Below are positions 1-6,990 of a stretch of DNA of 12,561 nucleotides, in pieces. The stretch covers positions 1-12,561 of the forward strand of contig CAJTRL010000084.1 in the NCBI GenBank assembly GCA_910578715.1. Reading direction: 5' to 3'. Source of the DNA: an uncultured Lachnospiraceae bacterium (lineage in GTDB: Bacteria; Bacillota; Clostridia; Lachnospirales; Lachnospiraceae). The position numbers were made by a program, and so were the translations under genes. Within the stretch, counting starts at the first letter, position 1. Each line of letters begins with the position of its first letter. The notes beneath the pieces were generated by a model, which ran no database searches, was not told the DNA's origin, and saw only the letters and a program-made list of their open reading frames with translations.

Positions 1-12
1 GGTACTAAGTTC

Positions 13-34
13 AAAAGACGCAAAGCGCCTTTTT
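13..34 (+). terminator. Terminator-like hairpin of an upstream gene
   Basis: AAAAG-a-CGC (13-21) pairs with GCG-c-CTTTT (25-33) around an AAA loop, with one mismatch, and the 3' arm runs into a T-tract ending at 34. It precedes the response regulator and probably ends a transcript from outside the window. The stem is weak, so the call is tentative. No convincing -35/-10 pair was found in 35-131, so the regulator's own promoter is not identified. Confidence 0.4.
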
Positions 35-131
35 CACTAAGTGCCGACATTTTTAAAGGGCCCCCGTCAGAGGACAATGTACCAGCCCGCCCCGGAGGGG
101 AACGGCCCACGGCAGACGGATAGGAGCATAA

Positions 132-797
132 ATGCTGGATATTTTATATATGGAAGACGACGAAAACATAGCCCGGCATGTGGCGGAGTATCTGGGGAAG
201 TACGGCTACCGCGTTTCGGTTTACGAAACGGTAGCCGGGGCGAAACAGGCCTTGTTGCAAAAGTGCCCGACGTTAGCGCTTGTGGACTGGAATATGCCGG
301 ACGGAACAGGATGTGAGCTGTGCCGGTGGATTCGGATGAACAGGAAGGAGCTTCCGGTCATCGTTCTGACGGTCCGCGGCGATTCCCGCGATGTTGTTTC
401 CGGTTTTGAGAACGGGGCGGACGATTATGTGGTAAAACCTTTTGAACTGGAAGTGCTTCTTTCGCGCATCAGGGCACTGCTGCGAAGGACGGGAGACGCA
501 TCCGGACGATATTTATCCTGCGGCACAATATCGCTGGACAGGGAAACGATGCGGGTCTGCCGCGGCGCGGAGGAAATTGCGTTAAGCCCTTTGGAATACC
601 AGGTGCTTGTATGTCTGCTGGAAAATAAGGGAAGAACGGTCACGCGCAGAAATCTGCTGGAAAAGGTGTGGGACAGCAACGGAAATTATGTGGGCGACAA
701 TACCCTCACGGTCACGATGAAACGTCTGCGGGAAAAACTTGGCCAGCCCGACTGTCTGAAAACGGTCAGAAGCATCGGTTACCGCATGGAAGAGTAG
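132..797 (+). CDS. OmpR/PhoB-family response regulator
   Basis: A 221-residue DNA-binding response regulator. The N-terminal receiver domain (about residues 1-120) has the acidic pocket D9/D10, the phospho-acceptor D52 in LALVDWNMPDG, the conserved T80 and K102 in the VKPFE motif. The C-terminal winged helix (about 128-221) has the expected SPLEYQVL helix, the LLEKVW segment and the RSIGYRM wing. This is the usual family length. The ATG at 132 follows TAGGAG (121-126). The gene sits upstream of the histidine kinase and an ABC exporter, so it very likely receives phosphate from that kinase and controls the transporter. The direct repeat at 1767-1783 is a candidate binding site. The specific signal cannot be read from the sequence. 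The closest functional analogy is BceR/VanR-type regulators of antimicrobial-peptide or cell-wall-stress response. Confidence 0.95.
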   Translation: MLDILYMEDDENIARHVAEYLGKYGYRVSVYETVAGAKQALLQKCPTLALVDWNMPDGTGCELCRWIRMNRKELPVIVLTVRGDSRDVVSGFENGADDYVVKPFELEVLLSRIRALLRRTGDASGRYLSCGTISLDRETMRVCRGAEEIALSPLEYQVLVCLLENKGRTVTRRNLLEKVWDSNGNYVGDNTLTVTMKRLREKLGQPDCLKTVRSIGYRMEE

Positions 798-871
798 GCC
801 CAAAAATCGCGTGCTGAGAGAAAGGCATGCTTATTAGTGTAAAACAGACGAAGAAAGGAGCAGATTTTCAT

Positions 872-1774
872 ATGGCGCTTATGACTGGCATTGCGGCGGG
901 GAGCGGCATGCTTTTGACAGGAGTTCTGGTCTGGACCCTGGTCTGGCGGAAAAAAGAAACGGAGCGGATTCTGGAGCTGACAGAGTATCTGGAAAAGGTG
1001 AATACTGGACAGGACGGCGTTCTTCTGACGGAGGGAGAAGACGCCGTTTCCAAATTACAGGACGAAATTTACAAAACGGTAACGGAGCTGTATCAGACGA
1101 GAGAAGCGGCGTTATTGGCGCGGCAGAGCCTTGCGGAAAATCTGGATAATATCGCACATCAGATTAAAACGCCGATTACGGCCATTTCTTTATCGGTCCA
1201 GACGATGTCGCAGACGCCCTCCCCGGCGCAGCTGAAAGAGATACGAAAGCAGCTTTCCCGGCTGACTTATCTGGAAGAGTCGCTGTTACTGCTGGCGCGC
1301 ATCGATGCGGGAACCCTTTTTCTGAAAAAAGAGGAGGTCGATGTTTTTACCGTTCTGTCTCTCGCGGCGGAAAATTTACAGGAATTGTTCCGAAAGGCGG
1401 GCGTTTCCGTCAGCATACCGGAATCGGGCGAAACGCTGATTACGGCGGATATGGACTGGACGATGGAGGCGGTCATGAACTTGATGAAAAACTGCATGGA
1501 GCACACGCCGCCCGGCGGGACCGTTTCCTGTTCCTATGAAGAAAATCCTCTTTATGTGCAGATTCGGATATGGGATAACGGAACCGGATTTGACAAAGAA
1601 GAAATCCCCCGTCTTTTTGAGCGGTTTTACAGGGGAAAAAATGCGAAAGCCGGGAGCATCGGCATCGGCCTATCCCTTGTTAAGGCGATTGTGGAAAGGC
1701 AGAACGGAACGGTTGCCGCCGAAAATTCCGCGGAAGGGGGAGCTTGTTTTACAATTCGTTTCTACCGTCACTGA
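872..1774 (+). CDS. Sensor histidine kinase with one membrane helix
   Basis: A 300-residue membrane histidine kinase, partner of the upstream response regulator. One hydrophobic helix (about residues 6-25) is followed by a linker of about 60 residues, the HisKA dimerisation helix with the phospho-acceptor H96 in NIAHQIKTPI, and an HATPase_c domain. That domain shows the N box (MNLMKNCMEH), the G1 box (DNGTGF), the F box (FERFYRG) and the G2 box (GIGLSLVKAI). No extracellular loop or PAS domain is present, so it probably does not sense a ligand directly. It may take its signal through the neighbouring ABC permease, as known for intramembrane-sensing BceS-type kinases, although those have two helices. 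The ATG at 872 is chosen because AAAGGAG (854-860) lies 11 bases upstream. An in-frame ATG at 827 would add 15 residues, but its AAAGG is only one base from the start codon. Confidence 0.93.
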   Translation: MALMTGIAAGSGMLLTGVLVWTLVWRKKETERILELTEYLEKVNTGQDGVLLTEGEDAVSKLQDEIYKTVTELYQTREAALLARQSLAENLDNIAHQIKTPITAISLSVQTMSQTPSPAQLKEIRKQLSRLTYLEESLLLLARIDAGTLFLKKEEVDVFTVLSLAAENLQELFRKAGVSVSIPESGETLITADMDWTMEAVMNLMKNCMEHTPPGGTVSCSYEENPLYVQIRIWDNGTGFDKEEIPRLFERFYRGKNAKAGSIGIGLSLVKAIVERQNGTVAAENSAEGGACFTIRFYRH

Positions 1775-1798
1775 GTTGTCACTTTCTCCTGTTATACT
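1767..1798 (+). promoter_or_regulatory. Candidate response-regulator-controlled promoter
   Basis: Two identical GTCACT hexamers (1767-1772 and 1778-1783) are 11 bp apart, one helical turn. This is the layout of direct repeats bound by OmpR-family dimers. Ten bases further on is an extended -10 element, TG-t-TATACT (1790-1798). The repeats cover the -35 position, where no TTGACA-like box is present, as expected for an activator-dependent promoter. The site overlaps the 3' end of the kinase gene and would drive the ABC transporter genes. The sequence pattern is seen directly; the binding is inferred. Confidence 0.5.
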
Positions 1799-1802
1799 TA
1801 AA

Positions 1803-1831
1803 GCAGACTACTTGGAAAAAATAAAGTCTGC
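1803..1831 (+). other. Inverted repeat in the transporter leader
   Basis: GCAGACT (1803-1809) and AGTCTGC (1825-1831) form a perfect 7-bp inverted repeat around 15 A-rich bases. It begins at about the expected transcription start of the promoter at 1793-1798. It has no T-tract, so it is either an operator or a leader hairpin rather than a terminator. Confidence 0.45.
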
Positions 1832-1851
1832 CAAAGCGGACGGAAGGGAGT

Positions 1852-1884
1852 AAGATTGAAAATTAAAAATTTCAATCTTGGAGG
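1852..1884 (+). promoter_or_regulatory. Perfect hairpin abutting the ATPase ribosome binding site
   Basis: AAGATTGAAA (1852-1861) and TTTCAATCTT (1870-1879) are perfectly complementary over 10 bp with an 8-base A-rich loop. The Shine-Dalgarno GGAGG (1880-1884) starts at the base right after the 3' arm, and the ATG follows at 1889. The position suggests an effect on translation initiation or mRNA stability, for example exposing the ribosome binding site or protecting the transporter message from 5' decay. Confidence 0.6.
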
Positions 1885-1888
1885 CAAA

Positions 1889-2569
1889 ATGGAAATTTTA
1901 AAATGCGAAGGTGTAACGAAGGTATATGAATCCGGGGGCGGTCAGGTCATCGCGCTCGACCATATCGACCTGGCTGTGGAGAAAGGAGAGTTTACGGCGA
2001 TTGTGGGGGCTTCCGGTTCCGGAAAGTCCACGCTGCTTCATATTCTTGGCGGCGTGGATAAACCCACAGAAGGAAAGGTGATTGTGGAAGAAACGGATAT
2101 TTCCACTTTAAATCCGACACAGGCTGCGATTTTCCGGCGCAGAAAGGTGGGGCTCGTCTATCAGTTTTATAACCTGATACCGACACTTACCATTCGGAAA
2201 AATATTTTGATGCCCTTACTATTGGATAAGAAGAAGCCGAACCGGGAATATTTCGAGCAGGTGGTGCAGACGCTCGGCATCGCGGATAAGCTGGAGAGGC
2301 TTCCGGGCCAGCTGTCGGGAGGGCAGCAGCAGCGGGCGGCCATTGCCCGTTCGCTGATTTACCGTCCGGCGCTGCTTCTGGCGGACGAGCCCACCGGAAA
2401 TCTGGACCAGAAAAATTCCGGGGAAATCATGGATATGCTGAAACTGTCCAACCGTAACCTGAAACAGACCATCGTTCTTATCACCCATGACGAAAAGGCG
2501 GCGCTTCAGGCGGACCGCATCATCACGATTGGGGACGGACGTATCGTTGGCGATGAGAAACGGAGGTGA
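1889..2569 (+). CDS. ABC transporter ATPase, MacB/LolD/BceA type
   Basis: A 226-residue nucleotide-binding subunit that powers the membrane permease encoded next. All family motifs are intact: Walker A GASGSGKST (40-48), Q-loop Q92 in YQFYNLIP, signature LSGGQ (142-146), Walker B LLLADE (162-167) followed by PTGNLD, and switch histidine H200 in LITHDEKA. The LVYQFYNLIPTLT stretch and the length are typical of the MacB/LolD subfamily, whose permeases carry FtsX domains and act on peptides, lipids or antibiotics rather than by conventional solute import. The ATG at 1889 is chosen because GGAGG lies 4 bases upstream. A TTG at 1856 would lie inside the leader hairpin. The stop overlaps the region of the permease ribosome binding site, so the two are translated together. 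Confidence 0.96.
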   Translation: MEILKCEGVTKVYESGGGQVIALDHIDLAVEKGEFTAIVGASGSGKSTLLHILGGVDKPTEGKVIVEETDISTLNPTQAAIFRRRKVGLVYQFYNLIPTLTIRKNILMPLLLDKKKPNREYFEQVVQTLGIADKLERLPGQLSGGQQQRAAIARSLIYRPALLLADEPTGNLDQKNSGEIMDMLKLSNRNLKQTIVLITHDEKAALQADRIITIGDGRIVGDEKRR

Positions 2570-2574
2570 GGGCT

Positions 2575-4785
2575 GTGTGGAAGGATTATTCATCGGGATA
2601 CCTGAAAAATAACCGGGCTTCCGGCATATCCGTCATGGCGGCGGCCCTTATCTCATCGCTGCTTTTATCGCTGCTTAGCGGTTTGTTTTATAATCTCTGG
2701 ATTTATGAGGTGGAGCGGATAAAAATGGAGGAAGGCGGCTGGCAGGCGCAGATTTGCGGAGAAATCGGAACGGAAGAACTTGCGGCAATGCAAAGCCATG
2801 CCAATGTGGAAAAGGCCGTTGTCCGGGAGGATTTATCGGACGATGCAGAAAAGGTAGTGGACATTTATTTATACGATAAGAGAAGCGTTTTTGAAGACCT
2901 GCCGGAAATCGCCGGAATGGCGCATCTTCCGGCGGAAGCGGTCACTTATCATTATGAACTGCTGAACCTTTATCTGATTCGGGATGCGGACGATGCGGCG
3001 CTGCGGTGGGTCTTTCCCTTTGCGCTGGCGGTTACGGCGGTCGCCTGTCTTTCGCTCGTAATGATTATTCACAATGCTTTTGCGGTAACGATGAATGCCA
3101 GAATCCATCAGTTCGGGATTTTTGCAAGCATCGGGGCCACGCCGCGGCAGATACGGACCTGTCTGTTACAGGAGGCTTTTGCGCTGTGCGGCATCCCCAT
3201 CGTTGTTGGAAATCTGTCAGGGATTCTGCTTGCGACGGGCATCGTGGAAGGAACCAATGTGATGCTGGCAGATGTGGAGGGACGGCTGTCGGTGCCGTTT
3301 TCTTATCATCCGCTGATTTTTTTACTGTCCCTTCTGGCGGCGGCGTTGACAATCTGGCTTTCCGCATGGATTCCGGCCGGAAAGCTGAGCCGGATGACGC
3401 CGTTAGAGGCTATCCGGAACAGTGGAGAATTTTCCCTGAAAAAGAAGAAAAATTCCAGGGTTTTATCCTGTCTGTTCGGCATCGAGGGAGAGCTGGCCGG
3501 AAATGCCCTCAAGGCGCAGAAAAAAGCGCTGCGCACTGCGAACCTTTCCCTTGTACTGTCTTTTCTGGCATTTTCTTTTATGATGTGTTTTCTGACAATT
3601 ACGATTGTCAGCCAGGAGGAAACCTATTTTGCCAAATATCAGGATGCCTGGGATGTGATGGCGACGGTGCGGGGAGCGGAAATCGACGCTTTTGACAGGA
3701 CGGACGCTTTACGGGGACTGGACGGCGTGCAGAGCTGCGTCGTCTACCAGAAAGCGGCGGCTAAGAGACTCGTTATGCCGGATGAAATCAGCGGAGAAAT
3801 GAAGGCGGCGGGCGGATTTGACCTTGCCCCGGCAGAGTATGTATCGGCCGTTTCCGGGGGATGGATGGTAAATGCCCCAGTCGTGATTCTGGATGATGCC
3901 GGTTTTCTCGAGTATTGCGGGCAGATTGGAGTCATGCCGCAGCTTTCCGGCGCGGTGATACTGAACCGGACGAGGGATGCCGCGGACCCGAATTTCCGCG
4001 AGCGGCGCGAGCTTTCCTATCTGAAGGAAACGGGAGAGACGACCATTTTATGGAATGTGGGCGGGGAAGATGCGGCGGTAGAAATCCCGGTAACCGCTTA
4101 TACGGCCCAACCCCCGGTTTTGCGGGAGGAGTATGGAACACTGGATTTTTATGAGCTGGTGCATTTTATTCCCCTGTCCCTCTGGAAAGAGATAAAAGGG
4201 CAGACCGGAAATGCGGAAGAAGAATTGTATATCAGGATTCTGGCGGAGGACAGGACATCGCTTCATGAACTGGACGAAATAGAAGAATCGGTATCGGAAC
4301 TTCTGAACGGAACCTATGATATGGAAATCGAAAACCGCATTCAGGATAAGCTCAATAACGACCGGATGTTTGCCGGAATGAAAGCAATTCTTGGCGTATT
4401 CTGTCTGCTGCTTGCGGTGATAGGCTTCGGCAATATTTTTTCGAATACACTGGGCTTTGTCCGCCAGCGGAAAAGAGAGTTTGCCCGCCTGCTTTCCATC
4501 GGCCTGACGCCCGCGGGAATGAAAAAGATTTTCTGCATCGAGGCGCTTGTCATTGCGGGACGCCCGGCGCTCATCGCGCTTCCGATTACCGGGGCGGCGG
4601 TCGTTTTTTTCCTGAAAATCAGTTATCTGGAGCCGGAGGTTTTCCTGCGGGAAGCGCCGATTCTGCCGATTCTGGCGTTCCTTCTTGCGATTTTCGGATT
4701 CGTGGCGCTCGCTTATTATCTTGGCGCCAAAAAAGTGATGGAGAGCAGTCTGATTGATTCTCTGCGGGACGATACGCTGATATAG
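2575..4785 (+). CDS. FtsX-domain ABC permease with two extracytoplasmic domains
   Basis: A 736-residue membrane permease, partner of the ATPase just upstream. It has eight predicted helices in two halves. Half one has helix 1 (about residues 17-40), a domain of about 100 residues outside the membrane, then helices 2-4 (about 145-167, 199-222, 246-268). Half two has helix 5 (about 324-345), a larger outside domain of about 250 residues, then helices 6-8 (about 604-625, 657-679, 698-719). Each half carries the FtsX cytoplasmic motif (FASIGATPRQIR and LLSIGLTPAGMK). This fits MacB/LolC/E-type mechanotransmission exporters. It differs from BceB, which has ten helices and one large loop. The GTG at 2575 follows GGAGG (2562-2566) by 8 bases; the GTG at 2566 overlaps that site and is less likely. 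The substrate is unknown; antimicrobial peptide, lipid or cell-wall inhibitor export or sensing is a guess from context. Confidence 0.92.
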   Translation: MWKDYSSGYLKNNRASGISVMAAALISSLLLSLLSGLFYNLWIYEVERIKMEEGGWQAQICGEIGTEELAAMQSHANVEKAVVREDLSDDAEKVVDIYLYDKRSVFEDLPEIAGMAHLPAEAVTYHYELLNLYLIRDADDAALRWVFPFALAVTAVACLSLVMIIHNAFAVTMNARIHQFGIFASIGATPRQIRTCLLQEAFALCGIPIVVGNLSGILLATGIVEGTNVMLADVEGRLSVPFSYHPLIFLLSLLAAALTIWLSAWIPAGKLSRMTPLEAIRNSGEFSLKKKKNSRVLSCLFGIEGELAGNALKAQKKALRTANLSLVLSFLAFSFMMCFLTITIVSQEETYFAKYQDAWDVMATVRGAEIDAFDRTDALRGLDGVQSCVVYQKAAAKRLVMPDEISGEMKAAGGFDLAPAEYVSAVSGGWMVNAPVVILDDAGFLEYCGQIGVMPQLSGAVILNRTRDAADPNFRERRELSYLKETGETTILWNVGGEDAAVEIPVTAYTAQPPVLREEYGTLDFYELVHFIPLSLWKEIKGQTGNAEEELYIRILAEDRTSLHELDEIEESVSELLNGTYDMEIENRIQDKLNNDRMFAGMKAILGVFCLLLAVIGFGNIFSNTLGFVRQRKREFARLLSIGLTPAGMKKIFCIEALVIAGRPALIALPITGAAVVFFLKISYLEPEVFLREAPILPILAFLLAIFGFVALAYYLGAKKVMESSLIDSLRDDTLI

Positions 4786-5670
4786 TCAGATTTCCGAAAG
4801 GAACCTCTCTTTATATTCTTTCGGAGACATGCCGTATTCTTTTTTAAAGGAGCGGAAGAAGCTGGAATAATCTTTGAAGCCGCACAGCAGACAGGCTTCG
4901 CCGATTTCCTGATGTCCCAGAATGGCGTCCCGGCACATGGAAAGCCGTTTTTTCGTGATATAGCGGTGGACCGAAATGCCGAGATTTTCCTTGAATACGT
5001 GGGCGATATGGTATTTGCTGACATAAAATTCCCGGGAAAGGCTGTCTAAGGAAAGCTCTTCATCAATATGCGTTTCGATATACTGGAGCAGGTGTTTGTA
5101 TAAACCCTGCTCTTTCTGGGCGGCATTCGGATGTTCTTTTTCATAGGCGCTTCGGTTTAAATGAAGCAGTAAGTCCTGTACGCAGAGGGATATCTGCGCC
5201 GCCTGGCCGAAGCGCTCGGAATGGATTTCTTCTATCAGACGAAAAATTTTAGACTGAAGGGCGTTAAAGGAAATCATATCGTAACAGGAAATGTACTGCC
5301 CTTCTTTCTGCGCTTTCCGCATCAGATAGACGTAGTCTTCGGATTCTTCCAGAAGTTTTGCATAAAAAGAGCCGCTGACCCAGAAAACGAACCGGCGGTA
5401 TGGAATTTCTGTGTTGTGAATGACGGCCTGATGGGAAACGCCCGGCGGAATCAGTACCATATTGCCCGTTTTTAACGGATATTCCACGCCATTGATACGG
5501 ATGGACACATTTCCTTCCAGAAAAAAGTAAAACTCGTAGTAGTTGTGGGCGTGTTCTTTCACCTGACAGCGGGGCCGTTCCTGATTAAAGTCGTAATAAT
5601 AATAAATTTCAAAATCCTGTGACAGCATGTACTGCCTTGGACTGAAAGCGGTCTGCAAATTTTTTTTCAT
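4786..5670 (-). CDS. AraC-family transcriptional regulator of the uxu locus
   Basis: A 294-residue regulator with an N-terminal cupin domain for ligand sensing (about residues 15-150; HAHNYYEFYFFLEG, LIPPGVSHQAVIH) and a C-terminal pair of AraC helix-turn-helix motifs (about 190-290; SLSREFYVSKYHIAHVFKE and IGEACLLCGFKDYSSFFRSFKKEYGMSPKEY). It is divergent from uxuA, so it probably controls hexuronate use in response to a sugar acid; this is an inference from position. The start is uncertain. The ATG at 5670 retains the RQYMLSQDFEIYYY segment, which I recall as conserved in related regulators, but it has no Shine-Dalgarno and lies at the predicted transcription start. The ATG at 5628 has a weak AAGG 6 bases upstream and gives 280 residues. 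The stop directly abuts the stop of the convergent ABC permease. Confidence 0.9.
   Translation of the reverse strand: MKKNLQTAFSPRQYMLSQDFEIYYYYDFNQERPRCQVKEHAHNYYEFYFFLEGNVSIRINGVEYPLKTGNMVLIPPGVSHQAVIHNTEIPYRRFVFWVSGSFYAKLLEESEDYVYLMRKAQKEGQYISCYDMISFNALQSKIFRLIEEIHSERFGQAAQISLCVQDLLLHLNRSAYEKEHPNAAQKEQGLYKHLLQYIETHIDEELSLDSLSREFYVSKYHIAHVFKENLGISVHRYITKKRLSMCRDAILGHQEIGEACLLCGFKDYSSFFRSFKKEYGMSPKEYKERFLSEI
4793..4825. repeat. Inverted repeat at the convergent gene junction
   Basis: TCCGAAAG (4793-4800) and CTTTCGGA (4818-4825) are a perfect 8-bp inverted repeat with a 17-base loop, inside the last codons of the AraC gene and just past the ABC permease stop. No T-tract follows on either strand, so this is at best a weak end-of-transcript hairpin. 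It is the only visible candidate terminator for either gene. Confidence 0.35.
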
Positions 5671-5676
5671 GCTTAT

Positions 5677-5705
5677 AGTATAATACGAAACCGCAACTTT
5701 TGCAA
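5677..5705 (-). promoter_or_regulatory. Promoter of the AraC-family regulator
   Basis: On the minus strand TTGCAA (5700-5705) and TATACT (5677-5682) are separated by exactly 17 bases, a good sigma-A-type promoter. Transcription would begin at about 5670, the same base as the first candidate start codon of the regulator. The start would then be leaderless, or translation would begin at 5628. Confidence 0.6.
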
Positions 5706-5727
5706 TGTAAATGACAATTATGCCAAT

Positions 5728-5755
5728 TTGTTTTACCGCCTGAAAAGAGTATAAT
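5728..5755 (+). promoter_or_regulatory. Promoter of uxuA-uxuB
   Basis: TTGTTT (5728-5733) and a consensus TATAAT (5750-5755) are 16 bases apart. The leader to the uxuA start is about 50 bases and contains AAAGGAG (5796-5802). The promoter lies about 25 bp from the divergent regulator promoter, so a protein bound between them (5706-5727) could affect both. Several CAAT motifs occur there, but I could not define an operator. Confidence 0.6.
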
Positions 5756-5812
5756 AAAATCATCTAAAAACAAGGTATTTCGGTAAAGGATTTTGAAAGG
5801 AGAACGGCAAAA

Positions 5813-6886
5813 ATGGAAATGACATTGCGGTGGTACGGAACGGGGTTTGATACGGTTACTTTGAAACAGATTCGCCAGATTCCAGGGGTGACGGGTGTAA
5901 TTTCGACATTGTATGATACAGCGCCCGGCGAGGCATGGAGCCAGGAGAGGATTCACGCGCTGAAAGAAGAGGTGGAGGCGTCGGGCCTCCGGCTTTCGGG
6001 AATCGAGAGCGTGAACATCCATGATGCGATTAAGACCGGGGCGCCTGAGCGGGAGCAGTACATTGCAAATTATATCGAAACATTGGAAAATCTCGGCAAA
6101 GAAGATATTCATATGGTATGCTATAACTTCATGCCGGTATTTGACTGGACAAGAACGGAGCTTGCGCGCGTAAGGCCGGACGGCTCAACGGTGTTAGCCT
6201 ATACACAGGAAGCGGTGGACGCCATCGACCCGGAGAAGATGTTTGAAACGATTGCCGGAGATATGAACGGAACGGTTATGCCGGGATGGGAGCCGGAGCG
6301 CATGGCACGCGTCAAAGAGCTGTTTGAAATGTATAAAGACGTGGACGACGAAAAACTTTTTGCAAATCTGAAATATTTTCTGGAAAAAATTATGCCGGTC
6401 TGCGATAAATACGATATCAACATGGCGATTCACCCGGACGACCCGGCCTGGAGCGTTTTTGGCCTTCCGCGCATCATCATCAACAAGGAAAATATTCTGC
6501 GCATGATGAAAATGGTGGATAACCCGCACAACGGCGTAACCTTCTGTTCCGGTTCTTACGGTACTAATCTGAAAAACGACCTTCCGGATATGATTCGCTC
6601 CCTCAAGGGAAGGATTCATTTCGCCCATGTGCGCAACCTGAAATTTATTTCACCCACGAATTTTGAAGAGGCGGCTCATCTTTCCAGCGACGGAACCTTT
6701 GATATGTATGAGATTATGAAAGCGTTGTATGATATCGGATTCACGGGCCCGATTCGCCCCGACCACGGACGTATGATTTGGGATGAAGTTGCGATGCCGG
6801 GCTACGGACTGTACGACAGGGCGCTCGGAGCGACGTATTTGAACGGCCTCTGGGAAGCAATTGACAAGAATGCGAAAAGAAGCTAG
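5813..6886 (+). CDS. uxuA: Mannonate dehydratase UxuA
   Basis: A 357-residue mannonate dehydratase, which removes water from D-mannonate to give 2-keto-3-deoxygluconate in glucuronate breakdown. It is a cytoplasmic, metal-dependent TIM-barrel enzyme. Recognisable family blocks are the N-terminal LRWYGTGFDTVTL, AIHPDDPAWSVFGLPR (H207), TFCSGSYGTN (C245), HFAHVRNLKF (H272) and GPIRPDHGR (D317, H318). The His, Cys, His and Asp residues match the known metal-binding set. Length is normal. The ATG at 5813 follows AAAGGAG by 10 bases. It is the first gene of a two-gene operon with uxuB and is divergent from an AraC-family regulator. The 2-keto-3-deoxygluconate kinase, its aldolase and uronate isomerase are not in the window and must be encoded elsewhere. 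Confidence 0.96.
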   Translation: MEMTLRWYGTGFDTVTLKQIRQIPGVTGVISTLYDTAPGEAWSQERIHALKEEVEASGLRLSGIESVNIHDAIKTGAPEREQYIANYIETLENLGKEDIHMVCYNFMPVFDWTRTELARVRPDGSTVLAYTQEAVDAIDPEKMFETIAGDMNGTVMPGWEPERMARVKELFEMYKDVDDEKLFANLKYFLEKIMPVCDKYDINMAIHPDDPAWSVFGLPRIIINKENILRMMKMVDNPHNGVTFCSGSYGTNLKNDLPDMIRSLKGRIHFAHVRNLKFISPTNFEEAAHLSSDGTFDMYEIMKALYDIGFTGPIRPDHGRMIWDEVAMPGYGLYDRALGATYLNGLWEAIDKNAKRS

Positions 6887-6909
6887 GCGGAATATGAGAA
6901 GGTAAGAAA

Positions 6910-6928
6910 ATGCGACAGGAAATCGCAT
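6910..6928 (+). other. Intergenic hairpin between uxuA and uxuB
   Basis: ATGCGA (6910-6915) pairs perfectly with TCGCAT (6923-6928) around a 7-base loop, in the 104-base gap between uxuA and uxuB. There is no T-tract, so readthrough is expected. It may mark processing or differential stability. The gap also contains a 10-bp direct repeat, AGGCGGAATA, at 6885-6894 and 6953-6962. Confidence 0.4.
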
Positions 6929-6990
6929 GAAAAGAGATTGCAGAAAGAAGTCAGGCGGAATAAAAAGGGAAAGGCAGGGGCAAAGCGGAT

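Noticed and set aside
1536..1853. Plus-strand open frame spanning the kinase end and the transporter leader
   Set aside because: Most of it is the kinase gene read in another frame, and its tail covers the candidate promoter. No domain is visible.
3006..3695. A 229-codon plus-strand open frame inside the permease gene
   Set aside because: It lies wholly inside a clear FtsX permease in another frame. Its predicted product is Cys/Gly/Arg-rich with no recognisable domain.
5643..5657. A catabolite-repression (cre)-like sequence, TGAAAGCGGTCTGCA
   Set aside because: It is one base too long against TGNAANCGNNNNCA on the plus strand and mismatches on the other, so it does not meet the consensus.
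5609..6112. Minus-strand open frame overlapping the AraC/uxuA control region
   Set aside because: It covers both divergent promoters and the start of uxuA. It has no recognisable motif and no ribosome binding site.
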